A DNA stretch of 46,423 bases from Pseudomonadota bacterium (GTDB taxonomy: Bacteria > Pseudomonadota > Gammaproteobacteria > Burkholderiales > Rhodocyclaceae), in assembly GCA_018262245.1 (NCBI GenBank), contig JAGTRV010000003.1:1-46423 (forward strand). Direction: 5' to 3'. A program made the position numbers and the translations under genes. How positions within the stretch are numbered: the stretch's first letter is position 1; the number at the start of each line of letters is the position of its first letter. Of the stretch, positions 19,629 through 30,536 are shown in pieces. Under the pieces are notes generated by a model. It had not been told where the DNA came from. It did no database searches and saw only the letters and a program-made list of their open reading frames with translations.

Positions 19629-20818
19629 CCAGAAACACCATTGATCTCCGTTCCCGCCTGGCCGAACCGATGGTGCGGCGCACTGTTTCCGTTGTCCTGA
19701 CCGCGCTCCTTCTTGCCGGCGGTGTTGGCGTTTGGCGCGCCAGCCATTCGAAGCCAGGTGGGGTTGTCGAAAAACCGCGCGCGCCATCCAATCGGTTGAG
19801 CTTGCCGGAAGAGGCCGGGCAACTGGCCTTCCTTAAACTGGAAACCGTGGCGACAGCGCTGCTGCCGGCGAGCGAGCCGATGAATGCCCGTCTGGCGCTG
19901 GCCGAAGACTCGACTGCCCGCATCTTCCCCCCTTTGGCTGGCCGCGTGATTTCGCTGCAGGCGTCGATTGGCGATCCCGTCAAATCCGGTGCTCCGCTGG
20001 CTATTCTGGATGCCCCAGATTTTGGCCAGGCGATTGCCGATCTGCGCAAGGCGGAGGCCGACAGTAACCAGAGACGCAAGGCGCTGAGCCGGGCAGAAAT
20101 CCTTTTCGAAGGCGAGGCCTTGGCCCGCCGCGATTTGGAGTCGGCCGAAGCCGATGCTCATGCCGCCAATGCCGAGGCAGAACGAGCCCGCCTGCGCCTG
20201 AGCAATCTGGTGCCGTCTGGCAGCAAGATCGAGGGGCAACGTCTGGTCTTGCGCGCTCCTCTGGCCGGCATCGTGGTCGACCGCCAGGCCAATCCCGGCA
20301 CCGAAGTCCGTCCGGATGCTGCCAATCCGCTCTTCATCATCTCCGACCTGCGCCACCTGTGGCTGAACATCGACCTGCCGGAAAAGGCAAGCGCCCTGGC
20401 AAAACCAGGCGAAACCGTCAATTTCACGCTTGATGCTTACCCCGGCATCGACTTTGCCGGCCGGGTTGATCGGGTCGGCGCGGTGGTCGATCCCGCCACT
20501 CGGCGGATTCCGGTTCGTGCCATCGTTGACAATGCCGACGGTCGCCTGAAGCCGGAAATGTTTGCCCGCGCCACGCTGAGTGCGCCGGATGCCACGCAGG
20601 TGGTCCGGCTGCCGGTCAGCGCCTTGTTGACCGGCGGCCTGTCCGCGCATGTCTTCGTCCAGGTCGGGCCGCGCGATTTCGAGCGACGGACTGTCACCAT
20701 CGCCCGCCAGGATGCTGAGTTTGCCTACCTGACGCCTGAGTCCGCCGTGAAGGCGGGCGACATTGTCGTCGTGCGTGGCGCCATGCTGCTCGCCTCGGAA
20801 CTGGCGCAGGGAGAATAA
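19625..20818 (+). CDS. CzcB-like RND efflux periplasmic adaptor
   Basis: 397 aa; ARIFPPLAGRVISLQASIGDPVKSGAPLAILDAPDFGQAIADL. Confidence 0.92.
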   Translation: MTRNTIDLRSRLAEPMVRRTVSVVLTALLLAGGVGVWRASHSKPGGVVEKPRAPSNRLSLPEEAGQLAFLKLETVATALLPASEPMNARLALAEDSTARIFPPLAGRVISLQASIGDPVKSGAPLAILDAPDFGQAIADLRKAEADSNQRRKALSRAEILFEGEALARRDLESAEADAHAANAEAERARLRLSNLVPSGSKIEGQRLVLRAPLAGIVVDRQANPGTEVRPDAANPLFIISDLRHLWLNIDLPEKASALAKPGETVNFTLDAYPGIDFAGRVDRVGAVVDPATRRIPVRAIVDNADGRLKPEMFARATLSAPDATQVVRLPVSALLTGGLSAHVFVQVGPRDFERRTVTIARQDAEFAYLTPESAVKAGDIVVVRGAMLLASELAQGE

Positions 20819-20819
20819 G

Positions 20820-23800
20820 GTGCTGCCCAGTTTCTCGACTTTTGTCATCCGGCAGCGGATGTTTATTCTGGTGATGGCGGTCGCACTGGCCATCGCCGGG
20901 TTCCGCGCCTTGCAGGATCTGCCGGTTGAGGCCTTTCCCGATGTCCAGGATGTACAGGTCCAGGTGGTGACGCAATATCCTGGTCAGTCGCCGGAGGAGG
21001 TCGAGCGCACGATCAGTATCCCGGTGGAACGCGAAATGAGCGGCGTGCCGCGTGCCACGCAGGTGCGTTCGGTTTCGATTACTGGGCTGTCGGTGGTCAC
21101 CCTGACCTTTTCGGAGGGCACCAATGACTATTTCGCCCGCAACCAGGTCCTGGAAAAACTGCAGAACGTCTCCTTTCCCCCTGGCATCCAGCCGCAGCTG
21201 GCGCCGTTGGCGACGGCCGTTGGTGAGATCTATCGCTATGTCCTGAGCACACCGGCCGACATGCCGCCGCGCGAGGTTCGAGCCTTGCAGGACTGGGTGG
21301 TTCGTCCCGCCTTGCGGCGCGTGGCGGGGGTGGCCGACATCAACAGTTTTGGCGGCGCCGTCAAGGAATACCAGGTGCGGGTGAATCCGGCCGCCCTGAT
21401 GCGCTATGGCGTGACACTCGACCAGATTTCCCAGGCCTTGGCCAATGGCAATCAGAACGCCTCCGGCGGCCTGATGAAGCGTGGCGAGGAATCGCTGGTC
21501 GTCCGTGCCGTCGGTCTTTTCGCCAATCTCGACGACATTCGCGCGGCCGTGGTGCTGGCCAAGGATGGCAAGACCGTGACGGTCGGCGACTTGGCCGAGG
21601 TGTCGGTGGGTGATCGTCCCTTGTCCGGTATCGTCGCCAACGACGACCAGGATTCGGTGGTTGAGGGCATCATCCTGATGACCAAGGGGGGCGATCCATC
21701 CAAGGTCGTCGCCGATGTACTGCTGCGGGTCGATGAGCTGAATCATGGTCAGCTGCCAAAGGGCGTCTCGATCAAGCCGATCTACCAGCGTACGGAACTG
21801 GTCAAGCACACCGTGCATACCGTCAGTGAAAATCTGTTGGTCGGTGCCCTGCTGGTGGTGTCCGTGCTGCTCATCTTCCTGCGCGAATGGCGGGCGGCTC
21901 TGGTCGTCGCAGCCATCATTCCGCTGACCCTCCTTTTCGCCTTCATGCTGATGGATCTGAAGGGCGTGCCGGCCAACCTGATTTCGTTGGGCACGGTGGA
22001 CTTCGGCATCATCATCGACAGCGCGGTGGTGCTGGTCGAGGCGCTGATGGTCCGTCTTGCCGTGCACCATCCGACGGCGGCCATCGAATCGGCTGTCGGG
22101 CGGCGTTTCGATGCACTGCGCTGGGTGACCGCCAGCCTGACCAAGCCGATCCTGTTTTCGAAGGCCATCATCATCCTGGCCTTTCTGCCGATCTTCACCT
22201 TCCAGCGTGTCGAAGGGCGAATTTTTGCGCCGGTAGCGCTGATCCTGTCCTTTTCCCTGATCGGTGCCGTGCTGTTCACGCTGACGGTCGTTCCCGCGCT
22301 GCTTTCGCTGGTTCTGGCCAAGGCCGATCTGGCTGAAAAGCACATCGACTGGCTGGCCAAGCTGCAGCGTGCCTATCGCCGCCTGCTCATGCGCTGCCAG
22401 CGCACGCCGCGCAAGGCATTCGGTATTGCCGGGGTGATCGCCTTTCTGGCTTTCTCCCTGATTCCCGTGCTGGGCAGCGAATTCCTGCCGCGTCTGGACG
22501 AGGGCAATCTGTGGCTGACCATCACGCTGCCGCCGGGGTCTTCACTGGAGCAGAGCAAGGATGTTGAACGTGCCGTCCGGAAGACGCTGCGTACTTACCC
22601 GGAAGTGAAGATGCTGGTGACCCAGGTCGGCCGCCCCGATGACGGTACCGATCCGAAGGGACCGAATAACATCGAGATTCTGGCTGACCTGCAGCCGCGC
22701 GGCGATTGGCGCTTCGCCGACAAGGAAGCGCTGGTCGAGGACATGTCGAACAAGCTGAAGTCGATTCCCGGTCTGCCGACCAATTTCTCGCAGGTGATCC
22801 AGGACAACGTCGAAGAGGCGCTGTCCGGCGTCAAGGGCGAGATCGCCATCAAGGTCTTCGGGCCGGACCTCGACATCCTGCAGGACAAAGCGGAGCAGAT
22901 TGCCGGCATCCTGCGCACCATCCACGGCAGTCGTGATGTCGCCGCCATCCTGCCCAGCGGCCAGCCGGAAGTGGCGGTACTGCCCAACCGGGTAAAAATG
23001 GCCCGTCTCGGACTGTCGATGGCCGATCTCGACAATGCGGTGCAGACGGCGCTGGGCGGCAGTGCCGTCGGCGGTTTCTACGAAGGCGAACGGCGTTTCG
23101 ATCTGGTGCTGCGTTTTGCCGCGCCTTACCGTAATTCGGTTGAAGACGTTGGCGCCGTCCCGGTTGCCCTGCCCAACAATGGCGGGACGGTGCGGATATC
23201 CGATGTTGCGACGGTCGAGGTTCGCGAAGGTGCTTCGCGCATTTCCCGTGAGTCTGGCGGCCGCAACGTCTCGGTCAAGGCCAACCTGCAAAGCCGCGAC
23301 CAAGGCAGTTTTGTCGATGAGGCCATGGCCAAGGTCGCCAGCGATGTTCAATTACCGCCGGGCTACCGCGTCGTCTGGGGCGGGCAGTTCGAAAACCAGC
23401 AGCGCGCCATGAAACGGCTGGCGGTCATAGTTCCGGCCTCGTTGTTCGGCATCTTCGCACTGCTCTTCTGGGCCTTCCGCTCGATTCGCCTGGCTGCGCT
23501 GATTCTCGCCATGCTGCCGTTCAACATTGCCGGTGGATTCTTCGCGCTGGGCCTGGCTGGTCTGCATCTGTCGATTTCGGCGGCGGTCGGCTTCATTGCC
23601 GTGGCCGGCATCTCGGTACAAAACGGGGTGATCATGGTCGAAGAGATTGTCCGCATGGTCGATAACGGCGCTTCGCTGGTCCGGGCCGTGACCGAGGGGG
23701 CGGTTTCCCGCCTGCGGCCGATATTGATGACGGCGCTGATGGCCGGCCTTGGCTTGCTGCCGGCTGCCCTGTCCAGCGCCATCGGCGCCGAAACGCAACG

Positions 23801-23921
23801 CCCATTCGCCGTGGTGATCGTCGGTGGTGTCGTCACTGCCACCCTGTTCACCCTGACCCTACTGCCCCCTCTGGCCTTCTGGGGCATGCGCCGGCGCAAG
23901 CAGGAAAACGATAACGAATGA
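20820..23921 (+). CDS. CzcA-family heavy-metal efflux RND transporter
   Basis: ORF 20763..23921, likely GTG start 20820; DLPVEAFPDVQDVQVQVVTQYPGQSPEEVE, VDFGIIIDSAVVLVEAL (HME-RND TM4 motif). Confidence 0.95.
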   Translation: MLPSFSTFVIRQRMFILVMAVALAIAGFRALQDLPVEAFPDVQDVQVQVVTQYPGQSPEEVERTISIPVEREMSGVPRATQVRSVSITGLSVVTLTFSEGTNDYFARNQVLEKLQNVSFPPGIQPQLAPLATAVGEIYRYVLSTPADMPPREVRALQDWVVRPALRRVAGVADINSFGGAVKEYQVRVNPAALMRYGVTLDQISQALANGNQNASGGLMKRGEESLVVRAVGLFANLDDIRAAVVLAKDGKTVTVGDLAEVSVGDRPLSGIVANDDQDSVVEGIILMTKGGDPSKVVADVLLRVDELNHGQLPKGVSIKPIYQRTELVKHTVHTVSENLLVGALLVVSVLLIFLREWRAALVVAAIIPLTLLFAFMLMDLKGVPANLISLGTVDFGIIIDSAVVLVEALMVRLAVHHPTAAIESAVGRRFDALRWVTASLTKPILFSKAIIILAFLPIFTFQRVEGRIFAPVALILSFSLIGAVLFTLTVVPALLSLVLAKADLAEKHIDWLAKLQRAYRRLLMRCQRTPRKAFGIAGVIAFLAFSLIPVLGSEFLPRLDEGNLWLTITLPPGSSLEQSKDVERAVRKTLRTYPEVKMLVTQVGRPDDGTDPKGPNNIEILADLQPRGDWRFADKEALVEDMSNKLKSIPGLPTNFSQVIQDNVEEALSGVKGEIAIKVFGPDLDILQDKAEQIAGILRTIHGSRDVAAILPSGQPEVAVLPNRVKMARLGLSMADLDNAVQTALGGSAVGGFYEGERRFDLVLRFAAPYRNSVEDVGAVPVALPNNGGTVRISDVATVEVREGASRISRESGGRNVSVKANLQSRDQGSFVDEAMAKVASDVQLPPGYRVVWGGQFENQQRAMKRLAVIVPASLFGIFALLFWAFRSIRLAALILAMLPFNIAGGFFALGLAGLHLSISAAVGFIAVAGISVQNGVIMVEEIVRMVDNGASLVRAVTEGAVSRLRPILMTALMAGLGLLPAALSSAIGAETQRPFAVVIVGGVVTATLFTLTLLPPLAFWGMRRRKQENDNE

Positions 23922-23998
23922 GCCTTATTGAATTTCCATATATCGGGATTCCTGACAACGGTGTCAGATTTCAGCGACAAACTGTTGCAATTCGCGGC

Positions 23999-24027
23999 TT
24001 GAGTGTCACAGGGGGCGACCTTATCTT
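23999..24027 (+). promoter_or_regulatory. Candidate promoter (TTGAGT-17-TATCTT) of the DUF2076 gene
   Basis: -35/-10 like hexamers with 17 bp spacing, 31 nt before the ATG; an inverted repeat lies upstream at 23952-23967. Confidence 0.4.
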
Positions 24028-24057
24028 GGCGTTGTCTTCTTTTGGGAGTGAAAACGC

Positions 24058-24675
24058 ATGAATACTCAGGAACGTGATCAGCTGAACAACTTTTTGTCGC
24101 AACTCGTCGCAGCTCGCGCCGGCCAGAAAGATGCCGAGGCTGATGGGTTGATACGCGAGGCGGTCGCCCGGCAACCAGAAGCCACCTACCTGCTGGTTCA
24201 GAAGGCATTCCTGCTTGAACAGGCGGTCTCAAATTCGCAAGCCCGGATCGAGCAGTTGCAGGGTGAAGTCGATGCCCTGCGGGCCTGCCAGCCACGCAGC
24301 AGTTTTGCCGAAACAGCCCAGTGGGGCAATTCGGCTGGCAGGATGCCCTTTCCGAGCGCCGCTCCACCGGTTGCCGCAATGCCAGCCCAAATGGCGGCAC
24401 CGTCGTTGGGCTCGGGCTGGCTGGGCAATGTGGCCACCAATGTGGCCACAACCGCGGCCGGTGTCGCGGCTGGCGCCTTCCTGTTTCAGGGGATTGAACA
24501 CCTGATCGGCCATCACGACAGCACCAGCCTTTTTGGCGGCAACGCATTGCCGCAACCCCACGAGACGCCTGTCGTGAATAACTTTTTCGATACGGACAGT
24601 CTGGCCAGTAGCGGTTCCGGCTTCGATGGCCTGAGCGATGGCCTCGACAGCGGCGGAGATAGTAGCTGGATCTGA
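24058..24675 (+). CDS. DUF2076 domain-containing protein
   Basis: 205 aa; MNTQERDQLNNFLSQL...EADGLIREAVARQPEATYLLVQKAFLLEQAV. Confidence 0.87.
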   Translation: MNTQERDQLNNFLSQLVAARAGQKDAEADGLIREAVARQPEATYLLVQKAFLLEQAVSNSQARIEQLQGEVDALRACQPRSSFAETAQWGNSAGRMPFPSAAPPVAAMPAQMAAPSLGSGWLGNVATNVATTAAGVAAGAFLFQGIEHLIGHHDSTSLFGGNALPQPHETPVVNNFFDTDSLASSGSGFDGLSDGLDSGGDSSWI

Positions 24676-24740
24676 TTGCCGTTCAACTTTCCCCCACGGT
24701 GCTCCAGGATTCACTCTCTCCTGTTTCTTGGGGGCACCAC

Positions 24741-24770
24741 GGAAGGCTCCTGCGGGAGCCTTCCACCTTT
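24741..24770 (+). terminator. Rho-independent terminator after the DUF2076 gene
   Basis: 10-bp perfect stem ggaaggctcc-tgcg-ggagccttcc followed by accttttc. Confidence 0.75.
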
Positions 24771-24852
24771 TCTGACTGGCAAATCTCGGGTGGCAAGCTG
24801 CGCTATGATGATCGAAGTCCCATGCCAAACCATCGATTGAGTGACTGGAATC

Positions 24853-25518
24853 ATGCGCATCCTGCTTGTCGAAGATGACACCATGCTGGCCGAGAGCATC
24901 TGCGAAGGCCTCGAAAAAGGAGGCTTCACGGTCGATCGGCTGGGGGCGGCAGAACCCGCCGAGTCGGCACTTGGCCTGACCCACTACGATCTGGCCATTA
25001 TCGATATCGGCCTGCCGGGCATGAGTGGGCTTGAGCTGATTCGTCGTGTGCGGCTGCGTGGCCTGCAGGTGCCGGTCCTCATCCTGACGGCCAGGGATGG
25101 CCTGGATGACCGCATCAGCGGCCTCGACCTCGGTGCCGATGACTACATGGTCAAGCCTTTCCAGCTGCCCGAACTGCTGGCGCGGATGCGGGCCCTGATT
25201 CGGCGCAGCCTTTCGGCGGCCAGCTCAGAACTGGCTGCCGGGGTCATTCGCCTCGATCTGGCTCGACGCGTCGCCACGGCCCACGGCGAAATCATGGACC
25301 TGACCGGCCGCGAATGGGAAATCCTGCAGCAATTGATGCTGGCCAGCCCAAACGTCGTAGGCAAGCAGAAAATGGCGGAAAGCCTGAGCGAGTGGGAAAA
25401 CGAAATATCCGCCAATGCCGTGGAAATCTACATCTCGCGCCTGCGCCAGAAGTTGCAGGGGTGCGGCATTGAAATCCGCACCATCCGCGGGATTGGCTAC
25501 CGACTCGATGAGCTCTGA
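24853..25518 (+). CDS. OmpR/QseB-family response regulator
   Basis: MRILLVEDDTMLAESICEGLEK, IIDIGLPGMSGLE, VLILTARD; winged helix with TIRGIGYRLDEL. Confidence 0.94.
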   Translation: MRILLVEDDTMLAESICEGLEKGGFTVDRLGAAEPAESALGLTHYDLAIIDIGLPGMSGLELIRRVRLRGLQVPVLILTARDGLDDRISGLDLGADDYMVKPFQLPELLARMRALIRRSLSAASSELAAGVIRLDLARRVATAHGEIMDLTGREWEILQQLMLASPNVVGKQKMAESLSEWENEISANAVEIYISRLRQKLQGCGIEIRTIRGIGYRLDEL

Positions 25519-26917
25519 GCCGCCAAGATCCGCCACTGGCACGCTGCGCAGCCGTTTGCTGTATCTGCTGCTGCTGCCTCTGATTGCATTGTTGATCGTC
25601 AGCCTGGCTTTCGACTACCGCATTGCATTCGAACCGGCAGCCGAGGCCTATGACCACGCGCTGTCCGATGACGCCGTGGCGCTGGCGGGGCGGATCCGCT
25701 ATCTTGATTCCAGGCTGCAGGTCGATCTGCCGGCGGCTGCTGAGGCGGTGCTGCGAACGGATCGCAGCGATGAGGAGTTCCTGTCGATTCATGGGCCGGC
25801 CAATGAGTTGCTGGCCGGGGATGCCGATCTGCACCCCGACCAGGCGGTGAAAGGACGGAATCCTGCGCTCTCTGATGGGGAATTCCGTGGCAAGAAAATC
25901 CGCAAGGCCAGTTATCGGGTGGATACAGCGGCCGGTCTGGTGACGGTCACGGTGGCTGAAACGACCCGCAAACGGGAGCGTACCGGCTCGAAAATCCTGG
26001 CGGGCATGCTGCTGCCGAATATCCTGCTGATCATAGCCACGCTGGCCCTGGTTTATATCGGGGTGCGCAGCGGTCTGGCGCCGTTGACGCAATTAAGCGA
26101 AGAAATCAGCCGACGGCAACCGCATGATCTGAGCCCGCTGCCCAAGCGCGATATCCCGGCCGAAGCGGAGCCTCTGGTCAGGGCCATGGATGTCCTGATC
26201 GAAGACCTGCGTTCGGCATCGGCCGCCCAGCAGGCATTTCTGGCCAATGCCGCCCATCAGTTGAAGACGCCGCTGGCCGGCCTGCAAACCCAGCTTGAAT
26301 TGCATGCACAGGAACTCCCCGGCGAATATACGCAACGGGCGAAACGCCTTCTCGATGCGACCCGGCGGCTCGGCCATTTGACCCATCAACTACTGGCCTT
26401 GGCGCGCTCCGGCCCGGATGCCAATCTGGTCCAGGAAAAACGCCCGGTCGACCTTGGCAAACTCCTGGAGTCCATTGCTTCAGGCTGGTTTGACCAGGCG
26501 CTGGCCCGTAACATCGATCTCGGCTTTGAAGCGGAGTCAGCGGTGGTTTCCGGCTCCGAGTGGATGTTGCGGGAAATGCTGTCCAACCTGATCGACAACG
26601 CCCTGCGCTACACGCCGGATGGCGGAACCGTCACTGTCCGCAGCGGGCTGGCCGATGGCCGGCCTTTTATCGAGGTCGAAGACAACGGGCCTGGCATTCC
26701 TGCCGCACAGCAGGATCGGATATTTGAACGCTTCTACCGAGTGAATCAGGCGGCCGGCGAAGGAACCGGGCTTGGCTTGGCTATCGTCAAGGAAGTCGCC
26801 GATCGTCATCAGGCCAGCATTCAATTGACCCGGGCAGCATCGGAAACAGGAACCGCTATCCGCGTTTCATTTGCTGTTCCCGCTGACGAACGCAGTGCGG
26901 GCTTCGGCCTGGGCTGA
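25508..26917 (+). CDS. Sensor histidine kinase (TctE/QseC-like, 2CSK_N-type sensor region)
   Basis: LLYLLLLPLIALLIVSLAFDYRIAFEPAAEAYDHAL, H-box AAHQLKTPLAGLQTQLELH, DNALRYTPDGG, GTGLGLAIVKEV. Confidence 0.92.
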   Translation: MSSEPPRSATGTLRSRLLYLLLLPLIALLIVSLAFDYRIAFEPAAEAYDHALSDDAVALAGRIRYLDSRLQVDLPAAAEAVLRTDRSDEEFLSIHGPANELLAGDADLHPDQAVKGRNPALSDGEFRGKKIRKASYRVDTAAGLVTVTVAETTRKRERTGSKILAGMLLPNILLIIATLALVYIGVRSGLAPLTQLSEEISRRQPHDLSPLPKRDIPAEAEPLVRAMDVLIEDLRSASAAQQAFLANAAHQLKTPLAGLQTQLELHAQELPGEYTQRAKRLLDATRRLGHLTHQLLALARSGPDANLVQEKRPVDLGKLLESIASGWFDQALARNIDLGFEAESAVVSGSEWMLREMLSNLIDNALRYTPDGGTVTVRSGLADGRPFIEVEDNGPGIPAAQQDRIFERFYRVNQAAGEGTGLGLAIVKEVADRHQASIQLTRAASETGTAIRVSFAVPADERSAGFGLG

Positions 26918-26923
26918 GCACAG

Positions 26924-26947
26924 ACAAAAGCCGTACGCCACGGCTTT
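26924..26947 (-). terminator. Probable terminator of the DUF411 gene
   Basis: Minus strand AAAGCCGT-GGCGT-ACGGCTTTTGTC: 8-bp stem followed by a short T run. Confidence 0.45.
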
Positions 26948-26981
26948 CAGGAGGGCGTCTTTCGCCAGAGCGGGCGGCAGT

Positions 26982-27485
26982 TCAGTGCCGGGCGTAGATC
27001 GAGGTCTTGCCGCCTTTTTTCACCAGCAGCGTTTCATAGAACTCGCGACGGACTCGCGGGGCGGCTGTGCTGTCCTTGTCGAGCATGGTGCAGGCCGTTT
27101 CGCAGGTTGGGCTGGAGAATTCACGGCCGGGGGCGCCGAGCGGCAGGCCGGGAACGGCCAGGCCCAATGCCTTTGGCTTCTCGGCCAGCAATTCCTTGAT
27201 CTGGTCGGCATGGACATGGCCTTCGATGAAGTAACCGGCTACTTGGGCGCTGGGGACGGCTTCCAGATCCTTGGGCACTTTCAGGCGACGCTTGATGGCT
27301 TCCATGTCGTCGGTTTGGGTCACCTTTACCGGGAAGCCGTTCTGGCGCAGATGATCGGCCCAGTCGATGCAGGCCAGGCAGACGGTTGGCATGTAGACTT
27401 CGATGGTCGGTAGTGGCGTTGGTTGGGCGGCCAGGGCGCTGCCGGAAAGTAGCGCGGCGCAGAGCAGGGCTGCAGCTTTCAGCAT
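26982..27485 (-). CDS. DUF411 domain-containing secreted protein with variant Cys motif
   Basis: ORF 26982..27518; start M12; VYMPTVCLACIDWADHLRQNGFPVKV, GYFIEGHVHADQIKELLAEKPKALGLAVPGLPLGAPG. Confidence 0.85.
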   Translation of the reverse strand: MLKAAALLCAALLSGSALAAQPTPLPTIEVYMPTVCLACIDWADHLRQNGFPVKVTQTDDMEAIKRRLKVPKDLEAVPSAQVAGYFIEGHVHADQIKELLAEKPKALGLAVPGLPLGAPGREFSSPTCETACTMLDKDSTAAPRVRREFYETLLVKKGGKTSIYARH

Positions 27486-27952
27486 GGCTTGCCGGCCTTG
27501 CAGCCTTTGAGGACCCACAGCGAAATGACCCCGGCTGTTTCGTCTGCCTTGACCTTGCGTGCCATCGAACCGGGGTCGCGGCCGTTGTCCGTCTTGGCTT
27601 GCGGGTCGGCGCCGGCTTCGAGCATTAACTGGGTATTCTTCGGGCGGCTGGAATAAGCCGCCATGTGCAAAGGGGTCGCGCCGTCATTGTCGCGGGCATT
27701 TACATCGGCGCCGGCAGCAATCAAGGCCTGCATCGCTGATGTGTCGGGGTTGGTCGCGGCCAGGTGCAGCGGCGTGGAACCCAGCGCTGTCCGGACATCG
27801 CGTTGTTTGGGATCAGCCTTGAGTAGCCGGCGAACGTCGTCGCCGCTGCCTTCTCGGGCTGCATCGTGGATCGGCTGATCGTGGCTTGTGTTCTCGGCGA
27901 AGGAGGAGGCCGCAAGACAGGCAAGAAACAGGAAAGGGATCAGGCGTTTCAT
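27479..27952 (-). CDS. Secreted ankyrin-repeat protein
   Basis: Signal MKRLIPFLFLACLAASSFA; ankyrin repeats GSTPLHLAATNPDTSAMQALIAAGADVNARDNDGATPLHMAAY. Confidence 0.88.
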   Translation of the reverse strand: MKRLIPFLFLACLAASSFAENTSHDQPIHDAAREGSGDDVRRLLKADPKQRDVRTALGSTPLHLAATNPDTSAMQALIAAGADVNARDNDGATPLHMAAYSSRPKNTQLMLEAGADPQAKTDNGRDPGSMARKVKADETAGVISLWVLKGCKAGKPC

Positions 27953-28060
27953 CAGTGGGTATCCCAAAAAGAGTTGATGGCGATTGTTGCATCAAAGAAA
28001 TCTGACCGCATTGATCTGCGCTAGTTTCAGTTTTTGCTAATTTGGCAGCGGGTACCAAAG

Positions 28061-28091
28061 AAAACGCCCCGCAGGCAGGATGGGCGGGGCG
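28061..28091 (-). terminator. Rho-independent terminator of kup
   Basis: Stem cgccccgc (28065-28072) / gcggggcg (28084-28091); minus-strand exit tract TTTTC. Confidence 0.8.
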
Positions 28092-28111
28092 TCGAGTCTC
28101 GGTTCCAGGGG

Positions 28112-30417
<2,306 letters not shown>

Positions 30418-30536
30418 GTTTGATTCCCACGGTCAACCGGAAGAATCGGCCAAAACCGAAATCCGGAATCGGTGGTGTTATAAGGGAAAGGCCGGCGAAG
30501 AAGGGACTTGCGGGGGGGTATCGAATGAGCGGCTGC

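Noticed and set aside
19484-20893. 469-aa minus-strand ORF opposite the czcB-like gene
   Set aside because: Shadow ORF, no family signature.
20694-22343. 549-aa minus-strand ORF antisense to the czcA-like gene
   Set aside because: Lies wholly opposite a strongly recognisable RND gene; composition (H/Q/R/D-rich) is typical of shadow ORFs in high-GC DNA.
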